A DNA stretch of 64,000 nt from Phocicoccus schoeneichii (lineage in GTDB: Bacteria > Bacillota > Bacilli > Staphylococcales > Salinicoccaceae): contig NZ_BMDB01000003.1 of NCBI RefSeq assembly GCF_014635565.1, positions 185,052 through 249,051 of the forward strand. Direction: 5' to 3'. Below the pieces are notes generated by a model. It worked only from the letters and a program-made list of their open reading frames with translations. It was not told the DNA's origin and did not search any database. Shown piece by piece: positions 39,454-52,508 of the stretch. A program made the translations under genes and the position numbers. The stretch's first letter is position 1. Each line of letters opens with the position of its first letter.

Positions 39454-39825
39454 TTAAAATGCTGCAATTACCTCAATTTCAACATTGACATCTTTAGGAA
39501 GTCTACTTACCTCAACACATGATCTTGCAGGTAATTTACCCGTAAAATACTTTCCGTAAACTTCATTAACGTCTTGGAAGTCGTTCATGTCTGTAATAAA
39601 GATCATCGTTTTGATGACATTACTGTAGTCTAAACCGACTTCTTCAAGTACTACACCAATGTTTTTCATTACTTGTTCTGCTTGTTCAGTTACTGAACCG
39701 TTCACTACTTCTCCGTCTTTATTTAACGGAATTTGTCCAGAGCAATATAATAAGTCGTTAATCTTCACAGCATGGCTGTATGGTCCGACAGCTGCCGGTG
39801 CGTTTTTTGCATTAATTGGTTCCAT
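39454..39825 (-). CDS. ridA: RidA-family enamine/imine deaminase (YabJ)
   Basis: A 123-residue trimeric RidA protein that hydrolyses reactive 2-aminoacrylate. It has GPYSHAVKINDLLYCSGQIP (residues 17-36), the conserved Arg in PARSCVEVSRLPKDVNVEIE near residue 104 and a typical length. It lies between purR and spoVG. Confidence 0.95.
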   Translation of the reverse strand: MEPINAKNAPAAVGPYSHAVKINDLLYCSGQIPLNKDGEVVNGSVTEQAEQVMKNIGVVLEEVGLDYSNVIKTMIFITDMNDFQDVNEVYGKYFTGKLPARSCVEVSRLPKDVNVEIEVIAAF

Positions 39826-39849
39826 AATTAAACACCTCTTAGTTTGTAT

Positions 39850-40680
39850 TTATCCTTTATTGAAAAACTCTAAACAATTACCTGGTTCTACATCAAATGT
39901 TTCGTTATATTCATCGATATTCGCTACTTTCGCAATTGATGTGTAATCCGTGAATACGCGGTCGATGATATCTTTTGACTCGACTAAGACGGATACACCG
40001 ACCACTTCTGCCTGGAATTCTTCCATAAGTCGAATCACACCGTTGATGGATCCACCTGCTCTTAGGAAGTCATCCACAACAAGGACGCGCGCGCCGTTTT
40101 CTAGCGTACGTTTTGCTAAAATCATCGTTTCGATTTTTCTTGTTGAGCCTGACACATAGTTCACAGATACTGTTGAGCCTTCTGTGATCTTGTTGTCTTT
40201 ACGAATGACGGCAACGGGTACGTTCAGCTTTCTTGCAACAGCATGAGCGAGTGGTATCCCTTTGGTTGCGATGGTCACAACGGTGTCGATTTCTTTATTT
40301 TCATACATCGTAACGATGAGTTCGGAAATCTCGTCCATCACGTGCGTGTTCCCAACAAGGTCTGACATGTAGAGATATCCACCTGGGAGAAGCCTGTTTT
40401 TCTTAGACAACTCTTCGATGAAGTGATCGACGATTTCTTCTGCTTTAGTTTTCGTGATTTTTGGGATAAAAGTCACGCCCCCAGAAGCGCCTGCAGTCGT
40501 CTGAACAAGACCGATGCCTTCTGATTCGAACACTTCTTTCAAAATGCGAATATCTTCAGAAATTGATGATTTCGCCTGATTAAATTTATTCACAAACGTC
40601 GTCAGTGGGATAAGATCATTTGGACGTCTCGTCAAATACTCAGTCATATACACAAGACGTTCACTGCGTTTATATTTCAT
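39850..40680 (-). CDS. purR: Pur operon repressor PurR (Bacillota type)
   Basis: A 276-residue PRPP-responsive repressor. It has an N-terminal winged-helix domain (about residues 1-75) fused to a phosphoribosyltransferase-like domain with the PRPP motif VLVVDDFLRAGGSINGVIRL near residue 200. It represses purine genes when PRPP is low. It precedes ridA with a gap of about 25 bp, so the two are probably cotranscribed. Confidence 0.95.
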   Translation of the reverse strand: MKYKRSERLVYMTEYLTRRPNDLIPLTTFVNKFNQAKSSISEDIRILKEVFESEGIGLVQTTAGASGGVTFIPKITKTKAEEIVDHFIEELSKKNRLLPGGYLYMSDLVGNTHVMDEISELIVTMYENKEIDTVVTIATKGIPLAHAVARKLNVPVAVIRKDNKITEGSTVSVNYVSGSTRKIETMILAKRTLENGARVLVVDDFLRAGGSINGVIRLMEEFQAEVVGVSVLVESKDIIDRVFTDYTSIAKVANIDEYNETFDVEPGNCLEFFNKG

Positions 40681-40714
40681 AATAAGCTCCTTTTAAACTA
40701 TCGTTCGTCTTTAT

Positions 40715-41557
40715 CTACCCAAGAAGACGCACATTGTACACTTCATCACAGAATCCTTTTAGTGCGTTGTAAAACTGTGAGGCTTGGCGTTCTTTTTTGA
40801 AAATCGCAAAGACTGTTGGGCCTGATCCGCTCATGAGTACGCCCTCTGCTCCAAATTTTTTGAACACGTCGATCAGATGATCGACTTCTTTGTAACGTTC
40901 GCGCGTGACTGATTGTAAGTCATTTTTTAGTGCACCGATCATCTCGTCGAAGTTACCGGATTCGAGTGCTGTTTTCATCTTTTCAGTACCTGGTGTGAAT
41001 TTGCGACCTCTGATCCCACCGTAAATTTTTGGAGTCGATACGGAGATGGACGGTTTCGCCAAGATGACCCAACCGTGAGGCGGGCTTTTTATCGTTTCGA
41101 TTTTTTCGCCACGTCCAGTCGCAAGCGCTGTGCCCCCTTTGACACAGAACGGGATGTCTGACCCAAGTGTTGCGCCGTAATCCATTAATGTTTCAATTGG
41201 TACGTTCAGTTCGAAGAGTGCATTCATGCCGCGCAGTGCCGCAGCTGCATCACTCGAACCTCCCGCGAGCCCCGCCGCGATCGGTATATTTTTTTCTATG
41301 TGAATCTCGACGCCCGACGTATTGTACTTCCTTTGCATCAGCTCCGCTGCCTGATAGACCAGATTTTTTCTTCCAAGCGGCATAAAGCTAGAATCAGATG
41401 TCAGTACAATACGTTTGTCAGTTCTTTTGTTAAACGTAAGATAGTCATTCAAATCAATCGTCGTCATAATCATACTGACCTCATGAAAACCATCCGGTCG
41501 TTTGCCAAGAACATCGAGAGAGAGATTGATTTTAGCTCTCGCTACTTCTATATGCAT
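40715..41557 (-). CDS. ispE: 4-diphosphocytidyl-2-C-methyl-D-erythritol kinase
   Basis: GHMP kinase of the MEP pathway, 280 residues. It begins with ARAKINLSLDVLGKRPDGFH (residues 6-25) and contains the ATP loop IPIAAGLAGGSSDAAAALRG near residue 91 and the C-terminal VLMSGSGPTVFAIF. It acts between IspD and IspF, encoded at 6842-8000. Upstream lies the second repeat array. Confidence 0.96.
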   Translation of the reverse strand: MHIEVARAKINLSLDVLGKRPDGFHEVSMIMTTIDLNDYLTFNKRTDKRIVLTSDSSFMPLGRKNLVYQAAELMQRKYNTSGVEIHIEKNIPIAAGLAGGSSDAAAALRGMNALFELNVPIETLMDYGATLGSDIPFCVKGGTALATGRGEKIETIKSPPHGWVILAKPSISVSTPKIYGGIRGRKFTPGTEKMKTALESGNFDEMIGALKNDLQSVTRERYKEVDHLIDVFKKFGAEGVLMSGSGPTVFAIFKKERQASQFYNALKGFCDEVYNVRLLG

Positions 41558-41710
41558 ATAACCACCTGTAAATTTATAAATTATCTCTTATTTTACTTGT
41601 CTTTTGGCGAACTATAAAGGAAAAAACAATATTAAGATGAAAGTTTGTTTGTAATAGCTGTGTTCTGGCGTGGAAAGTTCGTGTTTTTGGAGTGGGGGGT
41701 GTAAGAAAGA

Positions 41711-42262
41711 GCGCGACTTATTGCATTGCACAGGTCTTTATCGTTGCGCTAAATAGATAAAAACAGAAAATAGCGCAGAGTGCGTTCCTGAATCGTTGTG
41801 CTAATTGGAGTTTGGTTGGCGGTAGCGCCAAGATACTCCTCACATCGTTGCGCTAATTGAAGTTTTGTTGTCGGTAGCGCGAAGATACTCCTCACATCGT
41901 TGCGCTAATTGGAGTTTGGTTGGCGGTAGCGCAAAGATACTCCTCACATCGTTGCGCTAATTGAAGTTTTGTTGGCGGTAGCGCAAAGATACTCCTCACA
42001 TCGTTGCGCTAATTGAAGTTTTGTTGGCAGTAGCGCCAAGATACTCCTCACATCGTTGCGCTAATTGGAGTTTCGCAGGCGTTAGCGCGAAGATACTCCT
42101 CACATCGTTGTGCTAATTGGAGTTTCGCAGGTGGTAGCGCGAAGATACTCTCTACATCGTTGCGCTAATTGGAGTTTGGTTGGCGGTAGCGCGAAGATAC
42201 TCCTCACATCGTTGCGCTAATTGAAGTTTTGTTGGCGGTAGCGCTAAGATACTCCTCACATC
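41711..42262. repeat. Non-coding 52-bp tandem repeat array (array 2)
   Basis: The TCGTTGCGCTAATT anchor recurs at 41741, 41793, 41845, 41897, 41949, 42001, 42053, 42105, 42157 and 42209, always 52 bp apart, with a degenerate start before 41741. Each unit has interleaved inverted repeats in the order TAGCGC, ACTCC, GCGCTA, GGAGT. The TAGCGC/GCGCTA arms extend to 7-8 bp in some units (AGCGCAA with TTGCGCT). The array stops abruptly at the terminator of the downstream metal transporter. No long frame runs through it. The 41558-41710 stretch between ispE and the array shows nothing else recognisable. Confidence 0.92.
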
Positions 42263-42288
42263 AAAAAAGCCACCCCCGCGGGTGGCTT
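42263..42288 (-). terminator. Terminator of the mntABC operon
   Basis: AAGCCACCC and GGGTGGCTT (minus strand) form a GC-rich stem followed by six T. It sits 10 bp after the mntC stop, at the edge of array 2. Confidence 0.9.
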
Positions 42289-42298
42289 CAGCCGGAAC

Positions 42299-43225
42299 TC
42301 ACTTTCCCGTGAGTCCTTCATATATTATGTCTAAGTTATATTCTAAATAATGCAGATAGCTGTCGACTTCGTCGCCGGCTCCACCGATTTCGTCGGAGTA
42401 GATCGGGCGTTCAAAAATCGGTACGCCTGTTTCTTCCGACACGGTCTGCATTGGGCGTCTGTCTACATTGGACTCAACAAATATAACTGGCGGCTTATTT
42501 TCATTTATAAAATCCACCGCGTTTTTGATTTGTTCTGGCGTACCGCTTTCTTCTGTATCAATTGAAAATAGGTAGCCATCCTTCAAATCATATTCTGCAG
42601 TCAAATATTGAAACGCGAACTCACTCGTCATGAGAATTCTATTCTCTGGTTTAATCTGCGCAAGTTTTTCATCATAGTCCACTTTAATTCCTCGTAGCTC
42701 TTCCAAATATTCTTCCGCATTTTTAAGATAAACTTCCGCATGCGCTGGGTCTTCTATAATCAGCGTATCGCGGATCGCTTCAACCATCAATATTCCGTTC
42801 GATGGTGTCGTGAATGCGTGCGGATTCGGTTCTTTCGCCCCGCTTGCTTCTTCGATATACATCGGTTCTACTGCTTTACCAACTTCGTGGAATTTCGATT
42901 CATCGAGCTCAACAGAACGCATAAGTTTCGCGAGCCAACCGTGCGTACCCCCCTCTAGATTTAAACCAAAAGCGAACACGATATCTGATTCAGACACTTT
43001 CCTTACGTCGATCGGTTTTGGTTCGTATTCATGTGGGTCCATCCCGCTCGGCACGAGGTTGTGCACTTCGACGTGCTCTCCCCCGATTGCTTCGGCGATA
43101 TCCGTAATCATCGTAAATGAAGACGCGATTTGTAACTTGTTTTTATCTCCCGTATCAACTTCGGCACATCCCGCTAAAATGAGCGTCACAGCAATCAACA
43201 TTAACCATTTCTTCACAGAAATCAC
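42299..43225 (-). CDS. mntC: Manganese/zinc ABC transporter substrate-binding lipoprotein
   Basis: A cluster A-I metal-binding protein of 308 residues. It has a lipoprotein signal peptide with lipobox LILAGC (Cys near residue 20). Metal ligands expected for this family are visible: His in GMDPHEYEP, His in PNPHAFTTP, Glu in IFVESNVD, Asp in YSDEIGGAG. The lack of a His-rich loop favours manganese over zinc, and so do the MntR-like operators upstream. It is the last gene of the ATPase-permease-lipoprotein operon. Confidence 0.9.
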   Translation of the reverse strand: MISVKKWLMLIAVTLILAGCAEVDTGDKNKLQIASSFTMITDIAEAIGGEHVEVHNLVPSGMDPHEYEPKPIDVRKVSESDIVFAFGLNLEGGTHGWLAKLMRSVELDESKFHEVGKAVEPMYIEEASGAKEPNPHAFTTPSNGILMVEAIRDTLIIEDPAHAEVYLKNAEEYLEELRGIKVDYDEKLAQIKPENRILMTSEFAFQYLTAEYDLKDGYLFSIDTEESGTPEQIKNAVDFINENKPPVIFVESNVDRRPMQTVSEETGVPIFERPIYSDEIGGAGDEVDSYLHYLEYNLDIIYEGLTGK

Positions 43226-44059
43226 CTACAAGTATTTAGCGATTAGTCCGCGGCGTGGCGCGAATATAAACGCTAAAATAAAGATTGCTGTCGCAACAAC
43301 AACGATGGATGGTCCACTCGATAAGTTGAAACTAAAACTGAAAAACAGTCCAACAATTGCGCTGATTGCTCCAATCGCTGCTGATAAAAATATCATCGTC
43401 GACATGCGGTGCGTGAGCAAATACGCCGTCGATGCTGGCGTAATGAGTAATGAGACTACGAGAATCACCCCAACTGTTTGCAGTGACACAACAGTCACAA
43501 GCGTCAACATGAGCATGAGTAGATAGTGAATAATTCCAACTTTCATACCACTCGCTTCTGCCATCACCGGGTCAAACGATGTGAGCACAAGTTCTTTGTA
43601 GAACACATAAACGAGTAATAATACGAGTCCGCCAATAATAAGCGTCATCGTGCGATCCGTATCAGATACCGTCAAGACGTTACCGAATAAGATTTGCGTC
43701 AAGTCAATCGCTGTCTTCGCCTTCGCAATGAGTAACACCCCAACCGCAAAGAATAGACTAAACACGATTCCAATTGCGGCATCGTTCTTCACGATTGAAT
43801 TTCTGTTGATAAACCCAATACCCAAAGCAGCGAGGAGCCCAACGATTGCCGCACCTACGAAAAAGTTGATGCCAAGCATATATGAAATAGCAACTCCAGG
43901 CAGAATCGCATGAGAAATCGCATCACCCATGAGTGCGAGTCCACGAAGGACGATGAAACACCCGATGACACCGCAGACAATTCCTACCGCTACACCTGTG
44001 AGTAGCGCCTTCTGGAAAAATCCATACTGAATGACTTCTTCAATAAATAAACTAATCAT
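43226..44059 (-). CDS. mntB: Manganese/zinc ABC transporter permease
   Basis: A 277-residue ABC-3 family permease with about eight hydrophobic segments. The conserved LVLRGLALMGDAISHAILPG-type motif occurs near residue 37 (RGLALMGDAISHAILPGVAI), and VSLQTVGVILVVSLLITPA near residue 193 is the ATPase-contacting loop. It overlaps the ATPase gene by 4 bp and ends next to mntC. Confidence 0.93.
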   Translation of the reverse strand: MISLFIEEVIQYGFFQKALLTGVAVGIVCGVIGCFIVLRGLALMGDAISHAILPGVAISYMLGINFFVGAAIVGLLAALGIGFINRNSIVKNDAAIGIVFSLFFAVGVLLIAKAKTAIDLTQILFGNVLTVSDTDRTMTLIIGGLVLLLVYVFYKELVLTSFDPVMAEASGMKVGIIHYLLMLMLTLVTVVSLQTVGVILVVSLLITPASTAYLLTHRMSTMIFLSAAIGAISAIVGLFFSFSFNLSSGPSIVVVATAIFILAFIFAPRRGLIAKYL

Positions 44060-44784
44060 GATTTTTCCCCTACTTTCACTATGATGTTAGATCCGTAAGC
44101 CGATGTTAAGTTTTCCTCAGTGAAAACTTCATCTACTTCTCCAAATGCAAGAATCGTCTTATTGATGAGTATTAATCCGTCAAAATATTCATGCACTTTA
44201 CTTAAATCGTGATGTATGACAAAAATCGTTACGCCTTCTTTGCGTAAGTCTCGAATCACTTTAATAATAATTTCTTCACTATGAACGTCGATACCGACAA
44301 ATGGCTCATCTAAAAATACGAGCGTACTTTGTTGAGCAAGTGCACGTGCGATTAAGACACGTTGAAACTGTCCACCAGACAATTCTCCAATTTGATTATT
44401 TTTAAAATCGAGCATACCAACTTTTCGGAGTGCTTGTTCTGCGACTTTATATTCTTTTTTACCCGGACGCCTGAATAGACCTAACGTCGGCACTGTCCCA
44501 AGCACGACACATTGTAACACTGAAATTGGGAATGTCAGATCAAGATCACTGCGCTGTGCAACGTATGAAATGTTACACTGCATCTTTTTAATTGGCGTGT
44601 CCTCTACTGTCACGCTTCCAGTATGTTTAACTAAATTTAGAACGCCTTTGATAAAGGTAGACTTACCTGCCCCATTTGGGCCTATAATTCCGTAGATTTT
44701 ACCAAGTGGGAGTTCTGCATTCGCATTTTTAAGAGCACGCACTTTATTGTTGTACGTGACACTCAGATCATTCACTTTAAACAT
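44056..44784 (-). CDS. mntA: Manganese/zinc ABC transporter ATPase
   Basis: A 242-residue ABC ATPase with Walker A GPNGAGKST near residue 36, the signature LSGGQFQRVLIARAL near residue 139, Walker B LVFLDEPFVGID and the switch His in VIHHDLS. It powers the MntB permease. It is the first gene of the operon under the double operator. Confidence 0.94.
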   Translation of the reverse strand: MFKVNDLSVTYNNKVRALKNANAELPLGKIYGIIGPNGAGKSTFIKGVLNLVKHTGSVTVEDTPIKKMQCNISYVAQRSDLDLTFPISVLQCVVLGTVPTLGLFRRPGKKEYKVAEQALRKVGMLDFKNNQIGELSGGQFQRVLIARALAQQSTLVFLDEPFVGIDVHSEEIIIKVIRDLRKEGVTIFVIHHDLSKVHEYFDGLILINKTILAFGEVDEVFTEENLTSAYGSNIIVKVGEKS

Positions 44785-44813
44785 GCCATCTACCTCTCTT
44801 ATTTTTTATAATA

Positions 44814-44853
44814 AGTTTAGAGTACCCTAAACTTTATTATTAGTCAAACCTAA
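44814..44853 (-). promoter_or_regulatory. mntABC promoter overlapped by two MntR-like operators
   Basis: The -35 TTGACT (44847-44842) and -10 TACTCT (44824-44819) have 17 bp spacing. A perfect inverted repeat AGTTTAG-N6-CTAAACT (44814-44833) covers the -10. A shorter TTAG-N6-CTAA (44840-44853) covers the -35. Both share the TTAG-N6-CTAA core. The DtxR-family manganese regulator MntR is the likely ligand, inferred from the regulated genes. Confidence 0.82.
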
Positions 44854-44992
44854 AACTAAAAATTTAGTCTGGTTGCTATCATTTATATCTCGAATTAGAG
44901 CTAAATATCTTGAATTCGAAATAGTTTTAGTTTATTATAAGAATTGCGCTAAATTAGCGAGACAAATCACAATCTTTGGAGGAATTTTTAAA

Positions 44993-45556
44993 ATGACAAA
45001 AATCGGTATTGTTATCGGATCAACACGTGAAGGACGCGTATCTGAGCAAGTTGCACAGTTCGTATTCGACCGCGCTAATAAATTAGGATTAGATGGAGTA
45101 GAGTTTGAACTAGTAGACCTTAAAGACTTCCCAGTTCCAATGTTAGACTCTATGCCACCAGCAATGTTAAACAAAAACTATAACTCAGACGAAGTTACTG
45201 CTTGGTCTCAAAAAGTAGACAGCTTAGATGGTTTCATCTTCGTAACACCAGAATACAACAAAGCACCATCAGGCGTTCTTAAAAACCACATTGACCAACT
45301 TGGGTCAGAGTGGATGGGGAAAGCAGCTGGACTTGTCGGTTACGGTTCAACACTTGGAGTTACAGCAGTTCAACAATTACGTATCATGCTTTCTAACTTC
45401 AACATGCCGACTGTAGGACCATTTGGTGCATTCAGCTTATTCACAGACTTCGAAAACATGTCAGAATTCAAACCAGCTGAAGTTCACAACGACACAATTG
45501 ACACAGTAATCAAAACGACAGCTGACTGGGCATCTAAATTAAGCCCAAAAGCATAA
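44993..45556 (+). CDS. NAD(P)H-dependent FMN reductase / flavodoxin-fold oxidoreductase
   Basis: A 187-residue flavodoxin-like protein. It begins MTKIGIVIGSTREGRVSEQV with the flavin phosphate loop GSTREGR, has VTPEYNKAPSGVLKNHIDQL near residue 79 (flavin contact and dimer motif of the FMN_red family) and AAGLVGYGSTLGVTAVQQLR near residue 110. It probably reduces FMN or quinones; the substrate is not determined. Start ATG 44993 has GGAGG 9 bases upstream; the frame extends further upstream without a ribosome binding site. It is divergent from mntABC. Confidence 0.88.
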   Translation: MTKIGIVIGSTREGRVSEQVAQFVFDRANKLGLDGVEFELVDLKDFPVPMLDSMPPAMLNKNYNSDEVTAWSQKVDSLDGFIFVTPEYNKAPSGVLKNHIDQLGSEWMGKAAGLVGYGSTLGVTAVQQLRIMLSNFNMPTVGPFGAFSLFTDFENMSEFKPAEVHNDTIDTVIKTTADWASKLSPKA

Positions 45557-45566
45557 TTTAAATTAT

Positions 45567-45612
45567 TAACTCCCAACGAGAGACACACGTCACTCATGTT
45601 GGGAGTTTTTTA
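45567..45612 (+). terminator. Terminator after the FMN reductase
   Basis: AACTCCCAAC pairs with GTTGGGAGTT over a 20-base loop and is followed by TTTT. Confidence 0.85.
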
Positions 45613-45681
45613 ATGCAAATTTTACTATATATATGATTTTCATTTATACTATATTGTAAATAATAAATTTAGAGGTTAAGT

Positions 45682-45963
45682 ATGAAAAAGAATATTCCTG
45701 CGTTAATTCGCATATTAGATGTGTTCTTGTTCTTAATTATTTTCATTGGTCTATTTTGGCTAACAAACCGCATCTTAGAGACAAATGATTTCTCAAGAAC
45801 CGTTCACACGATTGTCCAAATTATCGGGCTCAGTACGGCACTACTTCTCGCAATGTTTGTCAGTCGCTTCACTGCTACAAAACTCGCTAAAAAATACGTT
45901 GCAGAAGATGAAACCCTAAAAGCTCAGTACACGTACAAGCACAAAAATAAGAAGAGAAAATAA
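45682..45963 (+). CDS. Small two-span membrane protein of unknown function
   Basis: A 93-residue protein not recognised by family. It has two hydrophobic segments (about residues 9-29 and 42-62), a short acidic connecting loop and a very basic C-terminal tail (YKHKNKKRK), which predicts both ends in the cytoplasm. GAGG lies 7 bases before the ATG. It converges on the veg gene and shares a bidirectional hairpin with it. Confidence 0.75.
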   Translation: MKKNIPALIRILDVFLFLIIFIGLFWLTNRILETNDFSRTVHTIVQIIGLSTALLLAMFVSRFTATKLAKKYVAEDETLKAQYTYKHKNKKRK

Positions 45964-45973
45964 AAAAATAAAG

Positions 45974-46008
45974 TAAAAAAGCCCCGAACAATTTGTTCAG
46001 GGCTTTCG
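45974..46008. terminator. Bidirectional terminator between the small membrane protein and veg
   Basis: AGCCC-GAACA pairs with TGTTC-GGGCT (one bulged pair). The minus strand has a six-T tract, and the plus strand has CTTTCGTT. It serves veg best. Confidence 0.82.
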
Positions 46009-46011
46009 TTA

Positions 46012-46293
46012 TTAATTCGCTACTTCTTCCATAAGTACAAGTTTCTCTGTGTTATCATCGTTGAATACTGTAACTTCAACGTGTTTTGTTAAAATGTCTG
46101 CGTATGTATAAGACACGCATTCAAAATTATGTTTTTCTTGATCTAATTCCACTACAAAAACTGCAGGGTGAGTCTCTCTCAAGATTCCACGACGTTTAAT
46201 GATCGTTCTTCTTCCACCTTGAGCCTCAAGTAAAACGGGATTTCCTAATTCATACTCTAAGACTTCTCTGATATCTCTTATTGTTTTTGGCAT
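46012..46293 (-). CDS. veg: Veg protein (DUF1021)
   Basis: A 93-residue small protein of the Veg family, known from B. subtilis to stimulate biofilm matrix genes. Diagnostic stretches are GNPVLLEAQGGRRTIIKRRG and ETHPAVFVVELDQ. It sits next to rsmA as in other Bacillota. It has a near-perfect consensus promoter, so high transcription is expected. Confidence 0.93.
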   Translation of the reverse strand: MPKTIRDIREVLEYELGNPVLLEAQGGRRTIIKRRGILRETHPAVFVVELDQEKHNFECVSYTYADILTKHVEVTVFNDDNTEKLVLMEEVAN

Positions 46294-46323
46294 AGTTATC
46301 CACCTCTATCAATACTCCACTTT

Positions 46324-46352
46324 ATTATATCAAATTTTCAAAAAATTGTCAA
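46324..46352 (-). promoter_or_regulatory. Consensus sigma-A promoter of veg
   Basis: TTGACA (46352-46347) and TATAAT (46329-46324) with 17 bp spacing are both perfect consensus hexamers. Confidence 0.93.
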
Positions 46353-46412
46353 CAAATTCTTGAAAGCGTTCTACTTTTATGTTATTGCAGAGTGAATAAA
46401 ATATGCATATTT

Positions 46413-47851
<1,439 letters not shown>

Positions 47852-47869
47852 AAATCCCTCTTAATAAAA

Positions 47870-47888
47870 AACGGAGCAGAGCTCCGTT
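47870..47888 (-). terminator. Terminator after tatD
   Basis: AACGGAGC and GCTCCGTT with a TCT loop are followed on the minus strand by TTTTTATT. It lies between tatD and rnmV. Confidence 0.82.
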
Positions 47889-48658
47889 TATTTAATGTTG
47901 TATATTCTTTTTGCATTTTCTGTCGTGTGTCCTGCGATTTCTTCATAAGTCATATCACGTAATCTTGCAATTTCTTCTGCAACGAGTTTAACGTGCATCG
48001 GTTCATTGCGTTTCCCACGATAAGGGTGTGGTGTGAGATATGGTGCATCCGTTTCAACTAACAGACGATCAAGTGGTACTTGTGTTGCCACTTCTTTTGG
48101 TACTTTCGCATTCTTGAACGTCACAGGTCCTCCGAGCGACACATAGAACCCAAGGTCTAAAACTTCCTTCAGTTCTGCTTCTGTGGCGTTTGCAAATGCG
48201 TGCATGATGCCGCCTACTTCTTCAGCGTGCATCTCTTTTAATATATCAATCGTATCGCGTGTGGCTTCCCTATTGTGTATCACAATCGGAAGTTTCACAC
48301 GTTTTGCGAGTTCAATTTGCTTTTTGAACACTTCTTTTTGTACATCTTTCGGTGATTTATCCCAATGATAATCGAGCCCCATTTCACCGATCGCAACAAT
48401 TTTTTCATGTGCAGATAATTCTTCAATCCATTTTAGATCCTCATCTGTCATATCAATTGCGTCGACTGGATGCCAACCGATGACGCCGTAAACATTGTCG
48501 TACGTGTCGATTAACTCCATCGTACGATCGATTGTCTTACGATCAAACCCAATAACTACGAACTTTTCGATTCCGTTATCTTCGGCGCGTTTGATGACTG
48601 CATCAACCTCGCCCACATATTGATCTGCGTTTAGATGTACATGTGTATCTATTAACAT
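47888..48658 (-). CDS. tatD: TatD-family metal-dependent DNase
   Basis: A 256-residue amidohydrolase-fold nuclease. It begins MLIDTHVHLNADQY with the metal-binding HxH, followed by AIGEMGLDYHWDKSP near residue 90, LPIVIHNREATRDTIDIL near residue 125 and LVETDAPYLTPHPYRGKRN near residue 200. It lies between metG and rnmV, as in B. subtilis (YabD). Confidence 0.95.
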   Translation of the reverse strand: MLIDTHVHLNADQYVGEVDAVIKRAEDNGIEKFVVIGFDRKTIDRTMELIDTYDNVYGVIGWHPVDAIDMTDEDLKWIEELSAHEKIVAIGEMGLDYHWDKSPKDVQKEVFKKQIELAKRVKLPIVIHNREATRDTIDILKEMHAEEVGGIMHAFANATEAELKEVLDLGFYVSLGGPVTFKNAKVPKEVATQVPLDRLLVETDAPYLTPHPYRGKRNEPMHVKLVAEEIARLRDMTYEEIAGHTTENAKRIYNIK

Positions 48659-48668
48659 AGACTCACTC

Positions 48669-51488
<2,820 letters not shown>

Positions 51489-51492
<4 letters not shown>

Positions 51493-51743
51493 TCCATCAC
51501 CTCCATCAATTTAAATTTTTCACTTCTTGAGAGCTGTTTGATTTCATATTCGCGTTTCATGGCGTCGCTTTTTGAGTCAAACATCTCAACGTATTTCAGT
51601 TCGACTGGCAATCTCGCTCGTGTATACTTTGCGCCAGTGCCGTTATTATGAGCAATCATGCGTTTATCTACATCTACTGTATATCCTGTGTAGAGCGTGT
51701 TGTCACTGCACATAACGATGTAAACATAATGTCCATTAGCCAT
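51489..51743 (-). CDS. yazA: GIY-YIG endonuclease-like protein (YazA)
   Basis: An 84-residue UPF0213-type single GIY-YIG domain protein: [20 protein letters not shown] (residues 5-24), conserved Arg and His in [19 protein letters not shown], and a Lys/Glu-rich C-terminus. Start ATG 51743 is preceded by GAGGTG; a longer frame reaching 51845 runs inside yabB and has no ribosome binding site. Substrate unknown. Confidence 0.9.
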
Positions 51744-52464
51744 AATACACCTCGAGCATTTCTTCCGTGTATGTACGGTCGTGATTATAGATGTAGAATG
51801 ACGATTCGACTTTGACAAATGCATCACTATTAAAGATCGCTTCAACTAAGACAAACAGTGCGTTTTTGCTGTGTTTTGTCGAATATACAAACTGCATGCG
51901 CGACACTCTAAATCCGTGTTTATGCATGTATTCAATGACTTCTCCAATGCGTTCAGCACGGTGCACCATGTACAGTTTACCTTTATTTTTAATTAAGTAT
52001 TTAGACGCTTTGATGATTTCTTCTAAAGTGATTAGAACTTCCGTTCTCGCGATCTGGTGGTGCGTATTTTGATGCACGGGTTGATTGTTTTTAAAATACG
52101 GTGGATTCACTGTCACGATATCTGCGATGGAATGCTTAAACTCCGATTTTATGTCGTTGATATCTTGTTCAACCATCGTGATTTGATCTGACTTATCATT
52201 CATTTCGATACTGCGGTTCGCCATATCAACAAGTCTATCCTGCACCTCTACTCCAACAATCTCCGCATTCGTTTTGTGAGATAAAAGGAGAGGTACAATT
52301 CCGTTTCCAGCGCACAAATCGATGATTTCATTTGTGCGTTTTGTTGGTTTAACAAAGTTGGCTAACAGGAGGGCATCAACAGAAAAACTGAACGTTTCAT
52401 CACTCTGTATAATCTTCATTTTTTCACGGAACAGTTCATCGATTCGCTCTGTATTTTTTAACAC
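51736..52464 (-). CDS. yabB: tRNA1(Val)-type N6-adenine methyltransferase family protein (YabB)
   Basis: A 242-residue class I SAM methyltransferase. It has [20 protein letters not shown] with the SAM motif [14 protein letters not shown] near residue 46 and the N6-methylation motif NPPYFKN near residue 118. It probably methylates A37 of a tRNA, by analogy with TrmN6. Its last codons overlap the yazA start by 8 bp. Confidence 0.9.
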   Translation of the reverse strand: MLKNTERIDELFREKMKIIQSDETFSFSVDALLLANFVKPTKRTNEIIDLCAGNGIVPLLLSHKTNAEIVGVEVQDRLVDMANRSIEMNDKSDQITMVEQDINDIKSEFKHSIADIVTVNPPYFKNNQPVHQNTHHQIARTEVLITLEEIIKASKYLIKNKGKLYMVHRAERIGEVIEYMHKHGFRVSRMQFVYSTKHSKNALFVLVEAIFNSDAFVKVESSFYIYNHDRTYTEEMLEVYYG

Positions 52465-52489
52465 GTACTTCTCTCCTTAACCAAAATAA

Positions 52490-52508
52490 AAGCAGCCAAA
52501 AGCTGCCT
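52490..52508 (-). terminator. Possible terminator after yabA
   Basis: GGCAGC and GCTGC with a short loop, followed by TTTTATTTT on the minus strand, directly after the yabA stop. Confidence 0.72.

Noticed and set aside
42810..43526. 238-residue open frame on the plus strand
   Set aside because: It is the complement of the mntC and mntB genes, has no ribosome binding site, and its composition mirrors the opposite strand.
44873..44992. Upstream extension of the FMN reductase
   Set aside because: The family begins at the flavin loop encoded from 44993, where a ribosome binding site is present; the extension lies in the promoter region.
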